This document shows, piece by piece, positions 21,430 through 29,821 of a DNA stretch of 31,049 bases (positions are counted from its first letter, which is position 1; every line of letters begins with the position of its first letter). The notes under the pieces are model-generated. The model did no database searches and was not told the DNA's origin. It was given only the letters and a program-made list of their open reading frames with translations. The position numbers and the translations under genes are program-made. This stretch comes from an uncultured Porphyromonas sp. (lineage in GTDB: Bacteria > Bacteroidota > Bacteroidia > Bacteroidales > Porphyromonadaceae): the NCBI GenBank assembly GCA_902490315.1, contig CABUDK010000011.1:1-31049 (forward strand), read 5' to 3'.

Positions 21430-24400
21430 CTAGTGCCTTACCACTACTCGGTAAGTCTCGTCCGCTACGCAGACCAGGTAAACCCCGTCCGCATAGGGTG
21501 TCAGGTCGATCCGTAGCGTGCCTCGACTATCCGCACGCCCCGCATAGAGCCGCTCGCCTGTCATGCTGTGGAGCGTCACCTCGCTAGCCGGTACTACACC
21601 CTCCACAATGACGTAGTCAGTCGCTGGATTCGGGTAGAGCTGAGTCTGCTGCGTGACCGTTGTCTCCACGCCCGTGTGATCCACAAAGGTCGCCTTGACC
21701 TCCGTCGCACCCTTCACGACAAAGCTCTGGGTAGCGAGGATATCTTCCCCGTTAGCCGTAAGATCGGTCAGAACGCATTGCGCATTCTTGCCCGTAGCTT
21801 TTACCGTCAACTTCGTACCATAAGGTACCACCTTGAGGTCCACCGGCTCAGCGATCGTAATTTTTCCATGCTCATTGCTGGTCAGCGTGACCGCAAAGGT
21901 CTGCTGAGTAAAGATCGCCTTGATGATCAGATCCTCGTTGACGACCACTTTCTTCGTGTCAAGAATGTTTCTGTCATTGGCAGTCAACCCCGTCAACTCG
22001 TAACCCTCCGCTGGAGTAGCGATGACCGTCAGCTCCGTACCGTAGGGGACAGCGTTGAGGTTGTCCGCACCTGTGAAGGAGATCGCCCCACCACTAGTTG
22101 ATGAAGAGGTAACTGTAAAGACAGGATTATCTGCTCCCGTGTAATCGTACCAAGTGCGACCATTATAATCTCGTGTAAACAGAGTCTTCCACCCCTTAAC
22201 TTGGGCAGTAGCTACATGTGCAGCGAAACAAACGTTGCCCTCACCACTCCCCTCATAAAACACTTTAAAGAGTCCCACACCCTTACCTTGTAAATCTGGC
22301 AAGCTATTGACGAGGCTAGTCATCTCGGGTGCTTTAATTTGATTCTTATGACACGTCAGCAAGTTTATATTCGTACAGCCTGACAGATCTATCTTCCTCA
22401 GGAGGTTCTTGCTACAGTCCAGAGCTCTCAAATGGTCATGATTTGAGAGATCCAAGCTGGTCAGTTGATTATTGAAGCAGTAAAGCCAAGTCAAGTTGCT
22501 GCAGCCCGATACGTCCAAGCGGGTTAACTGATTATTGTAACACTCAAACGTTGCCAAGGCTGTACAGCCCGATGCGTTCAAGCTGGTCAACTGATTATTG
22601 TAACACAGAAGCGTTGTCAAGTCAGTGCAGCCTGAGACGTTCAAGCTGGTCAACTGATTTTCATAGCAGTAAAGACCAGACAAGGCAGTGCAGCTTGATA
22701 CGTTCAAGCTAGTCAACTGATTTTCATAGCAGTGAAGACCAGTCAAGTCAGTGCAACCTGAGACGTCCAAGCTGGTCAACTGATTTTTGTAACACTGAAG
22801 CCTTCTCAAGGCAGTACAGCCTGAGACGTCCAAGCTGGTCAGTTGACTCCCTTCGCAGCTTAGATCTGTCAAGGCGGTACAGCCCAAAACGTTCAAGCTG
22901 GTCAGTTGAGTCCAAGAGCAGAAAAGCGATCTCAATGCGGTACAGGCAGAGGCATCCAAGCTGGTCAATTGATTCTTAGAGCAGTTAAGCGATGTCAAGG
23001 AGGTACAGTCTGAGACGTCCAAGCTGGTTAGTTGATTATCTCCGCAGTACAGCGATCTCAAGGCGGTGTTCTTTGACACGTCCAAGCTGGTCAGCTGATT
23101 GTAGAAGCAGTTAAGCCTTGTCAAGGCGGTGCAGCCAGAGACGTCCAAGCTGGTCAGTCGATTGTTACTGCAGTTCAGCGTTGTCAAGGCGGTGTTCTGC
23201 GACACGTCCAAGCTGGTCAGTTGATTGTTGTCGCAGACAAGCGTTGTCAAGGCGGTACAGCCCGAGACGTCCAAGCTGGTCAGTCGATTGTTACTGCATT
23301 GAAGCGATGTTAAAGAGGTACAGCCAACGGCTTTCAAGCTGGTCAGTTGATTCCAGGAGTACCGAAGCTTTTCCAAGGCGGTACAGCCCGAGACGTTCAA
23401 GCTGGTCAGTTGACTCCCTTCGCACCTTAGCTCTGTCAAGGCGGTACAGCCCGAGAGGTCCAAGCTGGTCAGTTGATTGTCGTAACACTCAAGCATTGTC
23501 AAGGCGGTACAGCCCGATACGTCCAAGTTGATCAGTTGATTGTAGTAGCAGGTAAGCGCTGTTACATCGCCTCGAATGGTAACCGTTTGGCTGGTGAGGG
23601 TGTAATAAGCTATACAACCATCTGGTTGCAGAAACGCCTTCACGCCCTCTATAGTCACTCCTCCATCAGCTTGAATAGCGAGAGCAATAGTCTTTCCGAC
23701 AGCTTTTGTGGTGGTCATGGTAATCACACCATTACCTACTTGCAGATTATCATCTTCACCTTCATATGGAAGCAACTTTCCTCCATTAACTTTCTTGAAA
23801 GAGTTCCAGTTCTTAGCACGAGCAGTCGCTACATCAGCCTTAGAGCAGACATTTCCTTCTGGAGCTAAGTTGGACACAATGATGAAGTATCCAGATTCTC
23901 TCTCGTTACCACTATTGTAAGTAGGTAAACTAGCCACCAGCTGGGTCATAGCCTTCCCCTTAATCTGATTCACAGAGCAGTCCACAAAGTTCAGCTGGGG
24001 ACAATCTGAGAGACCCAAGCTGGTCAGTTGATTGCTGGAGCAGGTAAGCGTTGTCAAGGCGGTGCAGCCAGAGACGTCCAAGCTGGTCAGTTGATTGTAG
24101 AAGCAGTACAGCTTTGTCAAGGCGGTACAGCTAGAGACGTCCAAGCTGGTCAGTCGATTGTTACTGCATTGAAGCGATGTTAAAGAGGTACAGCCAACGG
24201 CTTTCAAGCTGGTCAGTTGATTCCAGGAGCAGTCAAGCGTTGTCAAGGCGGTACAGCCAGAGACGTCCAAGCTGGTCAGTCGATTGTTACTGCATTGAAG
24301 CGATGTTAAAGAGGTACAGCCAACGGCTTTCAAGCTGGTCAGTTGATTCCAGGAGTACCGAAGCTTTTCCAAGGCGGTACAGCCCGAGACGTTCAAGCTG

Positions 24401-24801
24401 GTCAGTCGAATGTTGTAGCATTTAAGCTCTGTCAAGGCGGTACAGCCCGAGAGGTCCAAGCTGGTCAGGTAATTTCCACTGCAGTTCAGCATTGTCAAGG
24501 CGGTACAGCCCGAGATGTCTAAGCTGGTCAGTCTTTCTTGGTCGCAGTTAAGCATTGTTACATCGCCTCGGATGATGATTGTTTGACTGGTGAGGGTGTA
24601 GTCAACCCGGATGTCTCCAGTTCGTGGAACCTCTTTGATACCTTCGATGGTCACGTTGCCATTAGCTTCAATGCCCAGACTGATTTTCTCTCCGACAGCC
24701 TTGGAAGTAGTCATCGTGATGACACCTTCGGCGAGGAGGGAGCTGCTCGCCAGCAGCGTGCCGATGAGGACGAAGAGCCAGATGCGTAGTTGTTTGCTCA
24801 T
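21430..24801 (-). CDS. T9SS-secreted LRR-rich surface protein, InlJ-like (1123 aa)
   Basis: Paralogue of the protein at 328-4605. Signal peptide at 1-24 (WLFVLIGTLLASSSLLA). Two LRR blocks, each introduced by a VITMTTxKAVG domain: nine repeats (about 95-280), then nineteen (about 395-800), all 21 residues with one Cys per repeat (LTSLDVSGCTALTxLxCxxNQ). Only two beta repeats follow (about 895-1045), then the T9SS type A domain from LYPNP to VVVRH. Repeat sequences such as LTSLKAVGCTSLTSLQCSNNR recur identically three times, showing recent 63-bp duplications. Cell-surface anchored, probably adhesive (inference from InlJ). Confidence 0.93.
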   Translation of the reverse strand: MSKQLRIWLFVLIGTLLASSSLLAEGVITMTTSKAVGEKISLGIEANGNVTIEGIKEVPRTGDIRVDYTLTSQTIIIRGDVTMLNCDQERLTSLDISGCTALTMLNCSGNYLTSLDLSGCTALTELKCYNIRLTSLNVSGCTALEKLRYSWNQLTSLKAVGCTSLTSLQCSNNRLTSLDVSGCTALTTLDCSWNQLTSLKAVGCTSLTSLQCSNNRLTSLDVSSCTALTKLYCFYNQLTSLDVSGCTALTTLTCSSNQLTSLGLSDCPQLNFVDCSVNQIKGKAMTQLVASLPTYNSGNERESGYFIIVSNLAPEGNVCSKADVATARAKNWNSFKKVNGGKLLPYEGEDDNLQVGNGVITMTTTKAVGKTIALAIQADGGVTIEGVKAFLQPDGCIAYYTLTSQTVTIRGDVTALTCYYNQLINLDVSGCTALTMLECYDNQLTSLDLSGCTALTELRCEGSQLTSLNVSGCTALEKLRYSWNQLTSLKAVGCTSLTSLQCSNNRLTSLDVSGCTALTTLVCDNNQLTSLDVSQNTALTTLNCSNNRLTSLDVSGCTALTRLNCFYNQLTSLDVSKNTALRSLYCGDNQLTSLDVSDCTSLTSLNCSKNQLTSLDASACTALRSLFCSWTQLTSLNVLGCTALTDLSCEGSQLTSLDVSGCTALRRLQCYKNQLTSLDVSGCTDLTGLHCYENQLTSLNVSSCTALSGLYCYENQLTSLNVSGCTDLTTLLCYNNQLTSLNASGCTALATFECYNNQLTRLDVSGCSNLTWLYCFNNQLTSLDLSNHDHLRALDCSKNLLRKIDLSGCTNINLLTCHKNQIKAPEMTSLVNSLPDLQGKGVGLFKVFYEGSGEGNVCFAAHVATAQVKGWKTLFTRDYNGRTWYDYTGADNPVFTVTSSSTSGGAISFTGADNLNAVPYGTELTVIATPAEGYELTGLTANDRNILDTKKVVVNEDLIIKAIFTQQTFAVTLTSNEHGKITIAEPVDLKVVPYGTKLTVKATGKNAQCVLTDLTANGEDILATQSFVVKGATEVKATFVDHTGVETTVTQQTQLYPNPATDYVIVEGVVPASEVTLHSMTGERLYAGRADSRGTLRIDLTPYADGVYLVCVADETYRVVVRH

Positions 24802-24807
24802 AGCGTA

Positions 24808-24828
24808 GTTAGAGATTAGAAGTTAGAG
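24808..24828 (-). repeat. Heptamer array (3 units)
   Basis: On the minus strand CTCTAAC, TTCTAAT, CTCTAAC, starting 7 bp upstream of the LRR gene ATG. It is in the same place relative to the start as the array at 4620-4654. Confidence 0.7.
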
Positions 24829-24837
24829 ACGACCGCT

Positions 24838-24926
24838 GTAGGGACGCTCGGTCTGAACGTCCGTTTTATCAAAGGTTACAGCATCGTGGTTTTAACGGGG
24901 ACGGACGCTCGACCGAGCGTCCCTAC
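24838..24926. repeat. Inverted pair of hairpin repeats
   Basis: Forward module (GGACGCTC-GGTCT-GAACGTCC, with one arm mismatch) and reverse module (GGACGCTC-GACC-GAGCGTCC), with the usual spacer ending TTTAACGGGGAC. Together they form an inverted repeat within the leader of the LRR gene. The rest of 24802-25166 holds only promoters and no gene. Confidence 0.85.
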
Positions 24927-25015
24927 AAATCGTTACACGTCACGGCTATTCGGAAACGGACACACCCGACGGTTTACGTTCGACCGTGTGGCAGTCCACC
25001 CCTAAGTCGTAACCT

Positions 25016-25053
25016 TTTGTGCAAAGTTATACCTTTATTTCGAATTGAGCAAG
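25016..25053 (-). promoter_or_regulatory. Promoter/leader block copy 2, upstream of the LRR gene
   Basis: Minus-strand CTTG (25050-25053), a 20-bp gap, TAACTTTG (25022-25029), then CACAAAAGGTTACGACT. Nearly identical to 6018-6055, and the similarity continues into the leader (about 24975-25015). It would give the LRR gene a leader of about 215 nt containing the hairpin pair. Confidence 0.7.
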
Positions 25054-25105
25054 AGGAGGGAGAGTAGAGGTTAGGAGGGGCAGGGGTTGTGAGGAGCGGC
25101 ACTTT

Positions 25106-25120
25106 TGCAACGGAGTTGCA
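25106..25120. promoter_or_regulatory. Candidate operator of the metal ATPase
   Basis: Perfect inverted repeat TGCAAC-GGA-GTTGCA located 12 bp upstream of the -7 box, where a repressor would cover the -33 region. A metal sensor is a reasonable guess; none is encoded nearby. Confidence 0.4.
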
Positions 25121-25132
25121 CGCAGATAGCTC

Positions 25133-25140
25133 TACCTTTG
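25133..25140 (+). promoter_or_regulatory. -7 box of the P1B ATPase gene
   Basis: TACCTTTG followed by C, 26 bp before the ATG at 25167. It lies inside the longer open frame starting at 25089, which supports the later start. Confidence 0.65.
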
Positions 25141-25166
25141 CCTCCGTAACAGTACATCTATATCTT

Positions 25167-27041
25167 ATGAAGAAGAAACTAATACGTATCATACTCACAG
25201 CCCTGCTACTCATCGGGGCCTATATCGTGGAGCGCACCTGCGCTCTCCCGATGTGGCAGCTCCTCTTGGTCTACCTCGTGCCATACCTTATTATAGGGTA
25301 TGACGTGCTCGGCGAGGCGGTCGAGGGGGTGGCACATGGCGAACTCTTTGACGAGCACTTCCTCATGAGCATCGCTACCGTCGGAGCGCTCTGCATAGGC
25401 TTCTTGCCAGGAGCCGAGGCGCAGTTCCCCGAGGCGGTCTTTGTGATGCTCTTCTTCCAGCTGGGCGAACTCTTCGAGGGATATGCCGAGGGCAAGAGCC
25501 GTCGTGCCGTCTCCCACCTCCTCGAGATACGTCCCGACACGGCAAACGTGCTACGTGACGGAGTGGAGCAGACGGTCGCCCCAGAGGAGGTAGCCGTGGG
25601 CGAGACGATCATCATCAAGCCTGGCGAAAGGGTTCCGCTCGATGGCTTCATCGTGGAGGGCTCCTCAGCACTTAATACGGTCGCACTCACGGGCGAGAGC
25701 GTACCCCGCAGCGTCACCGTCGAGGACGAGGTGATGTCTGGCTGTGTCAACCTCTCGGGTCTGCTCACCGTCCGTGTTGCCAAGACAGCGGGCGACTCCA
25801 CCGCCTCGAAGATCATCGAGATGGTCGAGCACGCCACCGATCATAAGTCACGAAGCGAGACTTTCATACGTCGCTTCGCCCGTGTCTACACCCCCGTTGT
25901 GGTGATCGTAGCACTGCTGCTCGCCTTCATACCGCCACTCCTGACGGGTAGCTTCGCCGACCACTTCGCCACCTGGCTTTACAGGGCGCTGACCTTCCTA
26001 GTCATCTCCTGCCCCTGCGCTCTGGTCATCTCCATCCCGCTCTCCTTCTTTGCGGGCATCGGAGGCGCTTCACGGGCTGGTATCTTGGTCAAGGGGGCCA
26101 ACTATATGGATGCCTTGGCAAAGGCGCGTGCCGTCCTTTTTGACAAAACAGGCACCCTGACGAAAGGCACTTTTACCGCCAATGCGGTGCACCCAACCGA
26201 CTGCGAGGCGAATCACCTGCTGCACATGGTGGCTCACGTGGAGCGTCACTCCACACACCCCATCGCAGCCTCGCTGCGTAACGCTTACCCCAACGAACAG
26301 GACGACTGCTCTATCGAGGAGGTCGAGGAGCTTGCCGGGCGAGGCGTCAAGGCACGTGTCAACGGCGCTGAAGTTCACGTGGGCAACGTAGCGCTCATGG
26401 AGTCCATCGGAGCTCAGTGGCAACCCTGCGACCATGCGGGTACGATCGTGCATGCCGCTATCGACGGCAACTATGCGGGACATATTGTCGTCTCGGACAC
26501 CATCAAGGAGGAGTCTAAACAAACAATCGAAGAGCTGAGCCGCCTAGGCATCCACCAGCTAGTTATGCTCACGGGAGACCACGAGGATGCAGCTCATGAG
26601 GTGGCACAGCAGGTGGGCATCACCGAGTACTATGCGGATCTGCTCCCTGCGGACAAGCTGACACGTCTCGAGACGATCCTCGAGCAGCCAGCTCACGGCA
26701 CCGTCCTCTTCGTAGGCGACGGTATCAACGATGCGCCTGTCCTAGCGCGTGCCGATGTGGGTATCGCTATGGGTGGACTAGGCTCTGACGCTGCCATAGA
26801 GGCGGCCGACGTGGTCATCATGGACGACAACCCGCTCAAGATCGCTACCGCCATACGCATCGCACGTCGCACGGTCAGCATTGCACTTCAAAACGCTTGG
26901 TTTGCCATAGGTATTAAGATATTGGTACTACTCCTTGCGTTGCTTGGTGTAGCCTCCATGTGGATGGCGGTCTTCGCCGACGTAGGCGTGACCGTCCTCG
27001 CCGTACTCAACGCGATGCGCGCCTTGCGACCTGTCAAGTAA
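25167..27041 (+). CDS. P1B-2-type Zn/Cd-exporting ATPase (624 aa)
   Basis: Inner membrane pump driving heavy-metal efflux. Actuator TGES (175-178), metal site CPC (282-284), phosphorylation site DKTGT (Asp326), His-Pro of the nucleotide domain (HSTHP, 361-365), hinge GDGINDAP (517-524). Lys584 and Asp605 in the last two helices (AIGIKIL, FADVGVT) have the spacing of ZntA Lys693/Asp714 and point to Zn2+, Cd2+ or Pb2+ rather than copper. There is no N-terminal HMA domain or Cys-rich tail. The ATG at 25167 (MKKKLIRIIL) is chosen because an upstream ATG at 25089 would place the promoter inside the gene. Monocistronic, with a possible operator upstream. Confidence 0.95.
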   Translation: MKKKLIRIILTALLLIGAYIVERTCALPMWQLLLVYLVPYLIIGYDVLGEAVEGVAHGELFDEHFLMSIATVGALCIGFLPGAEAQFPEAVFVMLFFQLGELFEGYAEGKSRRAVSHLLEIRPDTANVLRDGVEQTVAPEEVAVGETIIIKPGERVPLDGFIVEGSSALNTVALTGESVPRSVTVEDEVMSGCVNLSGLLTVRVAKTAGDSTASKIIEMVEHATDHKSRSETFIRRFARVYTPVVVIVALLLAFIPPLLTGSFADHFATWLYRALTFLVISCPCALVISIPLSFFAGIGGASRAGILVKGANYMDALAKARAVLFDKTGTLTKGTFTANAVHPTDCEANHLLHMVAHVERHSTHPIAASLRNAYPNEQDDCSIEEVEELAGRGVKARVNGAEVHVGNVALMESIGAQWQPCDHAGTIVHAAIDGNYAGHIVVSDTIKEESKQTIEELSRLGIHQLVMLTGDHEDAAHEVAQQVGITEYYADLLPADKLTRLETILEQPAHGTVLFVGDGINDAPVLARADVGIAMGGLGSDAAIEAADVVIMDDNPLKIATAIRIARRTVSIALQNAWFAIGIKILVLLLALLGVASMWMAVFADVGVTVLAVLNAMRALRPVK

Positions 27042-27056
27042 GCCGAGTAGCCCGCT

Positions 27057-27231
27057 GTAGGGGCGCTCGGCTAGTATCTAGCGAGAGGGCGTCCGTTGTA
27101 GAACGAAAGTTACAGCATCGTGGATTTAACGGGGACGGACGCTCGGACCGAGCGTCCCTACAAAGGGCTACACGTATCATCGTTACACGTATCGCTTTGA
27201 CACAACGGACGCACAGACCGTGCGTCCCTAC
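27057..27231. repeat. Hairpin repeat cluster after the ATPase gene
   Basis: A decayed forward module (27057-27100), then reverse modules at 27138-27158 (GGACGCTC/GAGCGTCC) and 27207-27227 (GGACGCAC/GTGCGTCC). It fills most of the gap between the ATPase and TonB receptor genes and may act as terminator. Confidence 0.8.
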
Positions 27232-27293
27232 AGGAGTTGTATCGTCTTGATACATCGGACGACAAACATCGCGCATAGCTTGCGACTTTTGTC

Positions 27294-27301
27294 TACCTTT
27301 G
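27294..27301 (+). promoter_or_regulatory. -7 box of the TonB receptor gene
   Basis: TACCTTTG ends only 5 bp before the ATG at 27307. In Bacteroidota the start of transcription is a few bases after this box, so the mRNA would be leaderless or nearly so. Confidence 0.5.
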
Positions 27302-27306
27302 TGGCG

Positions 27307-29766
27307 ATGAGATCACTTCACTACATCGTCCTACTGCTTTGCCTACTACTGCAGGGTAGCGCACTGGCTCTTCACGGTCAGACGACCGACACGACGGCAG
27401 TCGCGATGCCCCACCGTGTGGCGCTCACGGGTTACGTCTTAGATCGTGACCGTGAGCCGATTGAGTTTGCCTCGGTGCGTGTCGAGGGTAGGACCATCGG
27501 CACTTGGAGCGATCTGACGGGCGCTTACCGCCTGGAGCTAACCCCGACGACCGACAGCGTGGTGGTCACCTACAGCTCTATCGGTTATCAGACGGTGCGC
27601 CAAGTGTACCCGCAGGGTATCTCACGAGACATGCACTTTAACCCGATGCTGGGTGAGAGTGCTACCGCTTTGGCTACCGTGACAGTGCGGGGCGAGGCGC
27701 GTCCGCCCAGTATGGAGCGGATCACGACTCAGACGCTCGCCATGGAGGCTTCGCCGACACGTAGCATCGAGTCGATGGTGGCTACCTATGCGGGGGTCAC
27801 ACAGCACAACGAGCTGAGCACGCAGTACAATGTGCGTGGGGGTAGCTTCGATGAGAACCTCGTCTACGTTAACGGCATCGAGGTGTACCGTCCGCTATTG
27901 GTGCGCTCTGCCGAGCAAGAGGGTTTGAGCTTTGTCAATACCGATCTGGTGGAGCGGGTTTACTTTTCGGCGGGAGCCTTCGATGCGCACTATGGAGACC
28001 GGCTCTCCTCGGTTCTAGACATACAGTACAAGCGCCCTACGAAGCTGGAGGGCGCTGTCACCCTCGGGTTGATGAATAATAGTCTCTACGTGGGGGGCAA
28101 GCATGGGCGCTTTACCCATGTCACGGGTATCCGCACGCGCACCACGCAGCAGATGCTCTCGAAGATGGAGACCCGCGGCGAGTACAACCCTTTCTATGCG
28201 GATGCGCAGACCTATCTGACCTACACCTTTAATGATCGCTGGCGCATCGAGGGCATCGGCTACTACTCCTGGACACAGTACCGCTTTCGTCCGCAGCAGC
28301 GTGAGACGACTGTCGGCTCCCTGCAAAATGCGAAGCACTTTACCGTCTACTTCGATGGACAGGAGCGGGATCGCTTCTCCACCCTCTTTGGAGCCTTGAC
28401 GCTACACTGGCGTCCCAGCAGTCGAGGAGCGCACAGGCTGGACCTAAGCCTCTACAACAGCCACGAGCGGGAGAGCTACGACATAACGGGCGCTTACTAT
28501 CTGCAGAAGGAGGCTGACCCGACGACTGGAGGCGAGGAGCAGGAACTGCTCGCTACGGGTGTCAACCATGAGCATGCCCGCAACCTACTCCGCTACTCGG
28601 TCGCGGCACTCGCTTATAGTGGCAACCAGCGTCTCAACGAGACGCATCGCCTTATGTGGGGTGCGGAGCTGCGAGGCGAGCAGATAGCAGACTACATCTC
28701 TGAGTGGGTCAAGCTCGACTCGGCGGGCTACAACCTACCGCGCGACCCCGATCTGATCAAGATGCAGAGCAATCTCTACTCCAACGTCTCGCTACGCTCG
28801 GCCCGTGCCTCGCTCTACCTGCAAGATGAGATGCAGTGGCAGACACCCTCGGGGAGCTATCACCTGACGGCTGGCGTGCGGGGAAGCTTTTGGTCGTTCA
28901 ATAAGAAAGCAGACTTCTCACCTCGTCTGGTCGCTTCGTGGCGACCGAAGGAGCTGTCCGACCTCTTGGTGAGAGCAGCTGGAGGACTTTACTACCAGAG
29001 CCCCTTTTACAAGGAGATACGCATCATCGAGGCAGACGCTATGGGCAATCAGTCGGTACTGCTCAACGATCAGGTTCGTTCGCAAGGATCGGCACAAGCC
29101 TTGGTCGGTGTGGACTACAACTTCCTCGTGGCGGATCGCAAGTTTCGCCTCACCGCCGAGGGCTACTACAAGCATCTCTTTCGCATCAATCCCTACTACG
29201 TGGACAATGTCAAGCAGCGCTACCTAGGCCAAAACCTCGGCACCGGCTACATCGTAGGGCTAGATGTCAAGCTCTTTGGGGAGTTTGTCCCAGACGTAGA
29301 CTCGTGGTTTACCGCCTCGCTGATGCGTGGTCGGCAGACCATCGAGAGGTATGGCGAGATGCCACTACCACACGTGCCAGACTACAACCTGTCGCTCTTC
29401 TTTCAGGACTACTTCCCCGGCTACAAGCGTATCACGCTCAGCTTGCGAGGGGTGCTGACGGGAGGACTTCCTCAGTTGAACGCTGCCGAGGGCTTCGGTC
29501 GCCCGCTTTTCCGTGGCACGGCTTACAAGCGTGTCGACATCGGTATGCAGTACACGCTTTGGGATCGTGAGGAGTCCCAGCCAGGTAAGTGGCGCTGGCT
29601 ACAAGCGCTCAGCAAGGTTTCTATCGGGGTGAATATCTTCAACCTCTTTGACATGACCAACATCGGCTCTTACTACTGGCTCTCGGACGCTTACCGCAAC
29701 CAATACGCCGTGCCAAACTACCTGACGGGACGCCAATACGACGCCTCGCTCATCGTCCGCTTCTAA
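27307..29766 (+). CDS. TonB-dependent outer membrane receptor (819 aa)
   Basis: Outer membrane transporter energised by TonB. Signal peptide at about 1-23 (YIVLLLCLLLQGSALA), then a carboxypeptidase-regulatory-like domain (about 38-115, VALTGYVLDRDREPIEFASVRVEG). The plug domain has TQYNVRGGSFDENLVYVNGIEVYRP, and a long beta barrel ends in a terminal phenylalanine (YDASLIVRF). No SusD partner or ligand-processing gene is adjacent, so the substrate is unknown; the metal ATPase next door does not settle it. The start at 27307 is preferred over an in-frame ATG at 27220 because the signal peptide begins there and the earlier start lies in repeat DNA. Confidence 0.93.
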   Translation: MRSLHYIVLLLCLLLQGSALALHGQTTDTTAVAMPHRVALTGYVLDRDREPIEFASVRVEGRTIGTWSDLTGAYRLELTPTTDSVVVTYSSIGYQTVRQVYPQGISRDMHFNPMLGESATALATVTVRGEARPPSMERITTQTLAMEASPTRSIESMVATYAGVTQHNELSTQYNVRGGSFDENLVYVNGIEVYRPLLVRSAEQEGLSFVNTDLVERVYFSAGAFDAHYGDRLSSVLDIQYKRPTKLEGAVTLGLMNNSLYVGGKHGRFTHVTGIRTRTTQQMLSKMETRGEYNPFYADAQTYLTYTFNDRWRIEGIGYYSWTQYRFRPQQRETTVGSLQNAKHFTVYFDGQERDRFSTLFGALTLHWRPSSRGAHRLDLSLYNSHERESYDITGAYYLQKEADPTTGGEEQELLATGVNHEHARNLLRYSVAALAYSGNQRLNETHRLMWGAELRGEQIADYISEWVKLDSAGYNLPRDPDLIKMQSNLYSNVSLRSARASLYLQDEMQWQTPSGSYHLTAGVRGSFWSFNKKADFSPRLVASWRPKELSDLLVRAAGGLYYQSPFYKEIRIIEADAMGNQSVLLNDQVRSQGSAQALVGVDYNFLVADRKFRLTAEGYYKHLFRINPYYVDNVKQRYLGQNLGTGYIVGLDVKLFGEFVPDVDSWFTASLMRGRQTIERYGEMPLPHVPDYNLSLFFQDYFPGYKRITLSLRGVLTGGLPQLNAAEGFGRPLFRGTAYKRVDIGMQYTLWDREESQPGKWRWLQALSKVSIGVNIFNLFDMTNIGSYYWLSDAYRNQYAVPNYLTGRQYDASLIVRF

Positions 29767-29774
29767 CCTCTAAT
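29761..29774 (+). repeat. Two heptamer units over the TonB receptor stop
   Basis: TTCTAAC and CTCTAAT, the first containing the TAA stop, as at the tolC end. Confidence 0.6.
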
Positions 29775-29778
29775 TCCG

Positions 29779-29786
29779 TATCTTTG
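29779..29786 (+). promoter_or_regulatory. -7 box of the RhuM gene
   Basis: TATCTTTG, 35 bp before the ATG at 29822. Confidence 0.5.
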
Positions 29787-29821
29787 GATTCGTGAAACGT
29801 AGGCATACGAAAGTCATATAG

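Noticed and set aside
23118..23531. Plus-strand open frame with RRPSWSVD repeats (also 24177-24425)
   Set aside because: Antisense shadow of the 63-bp LRR repeats.
25089..25166. 26-residue extension of the P1B ATPase
   Set aside because: Includes the promoter and candidate operator; no metal-binding motif is gained.
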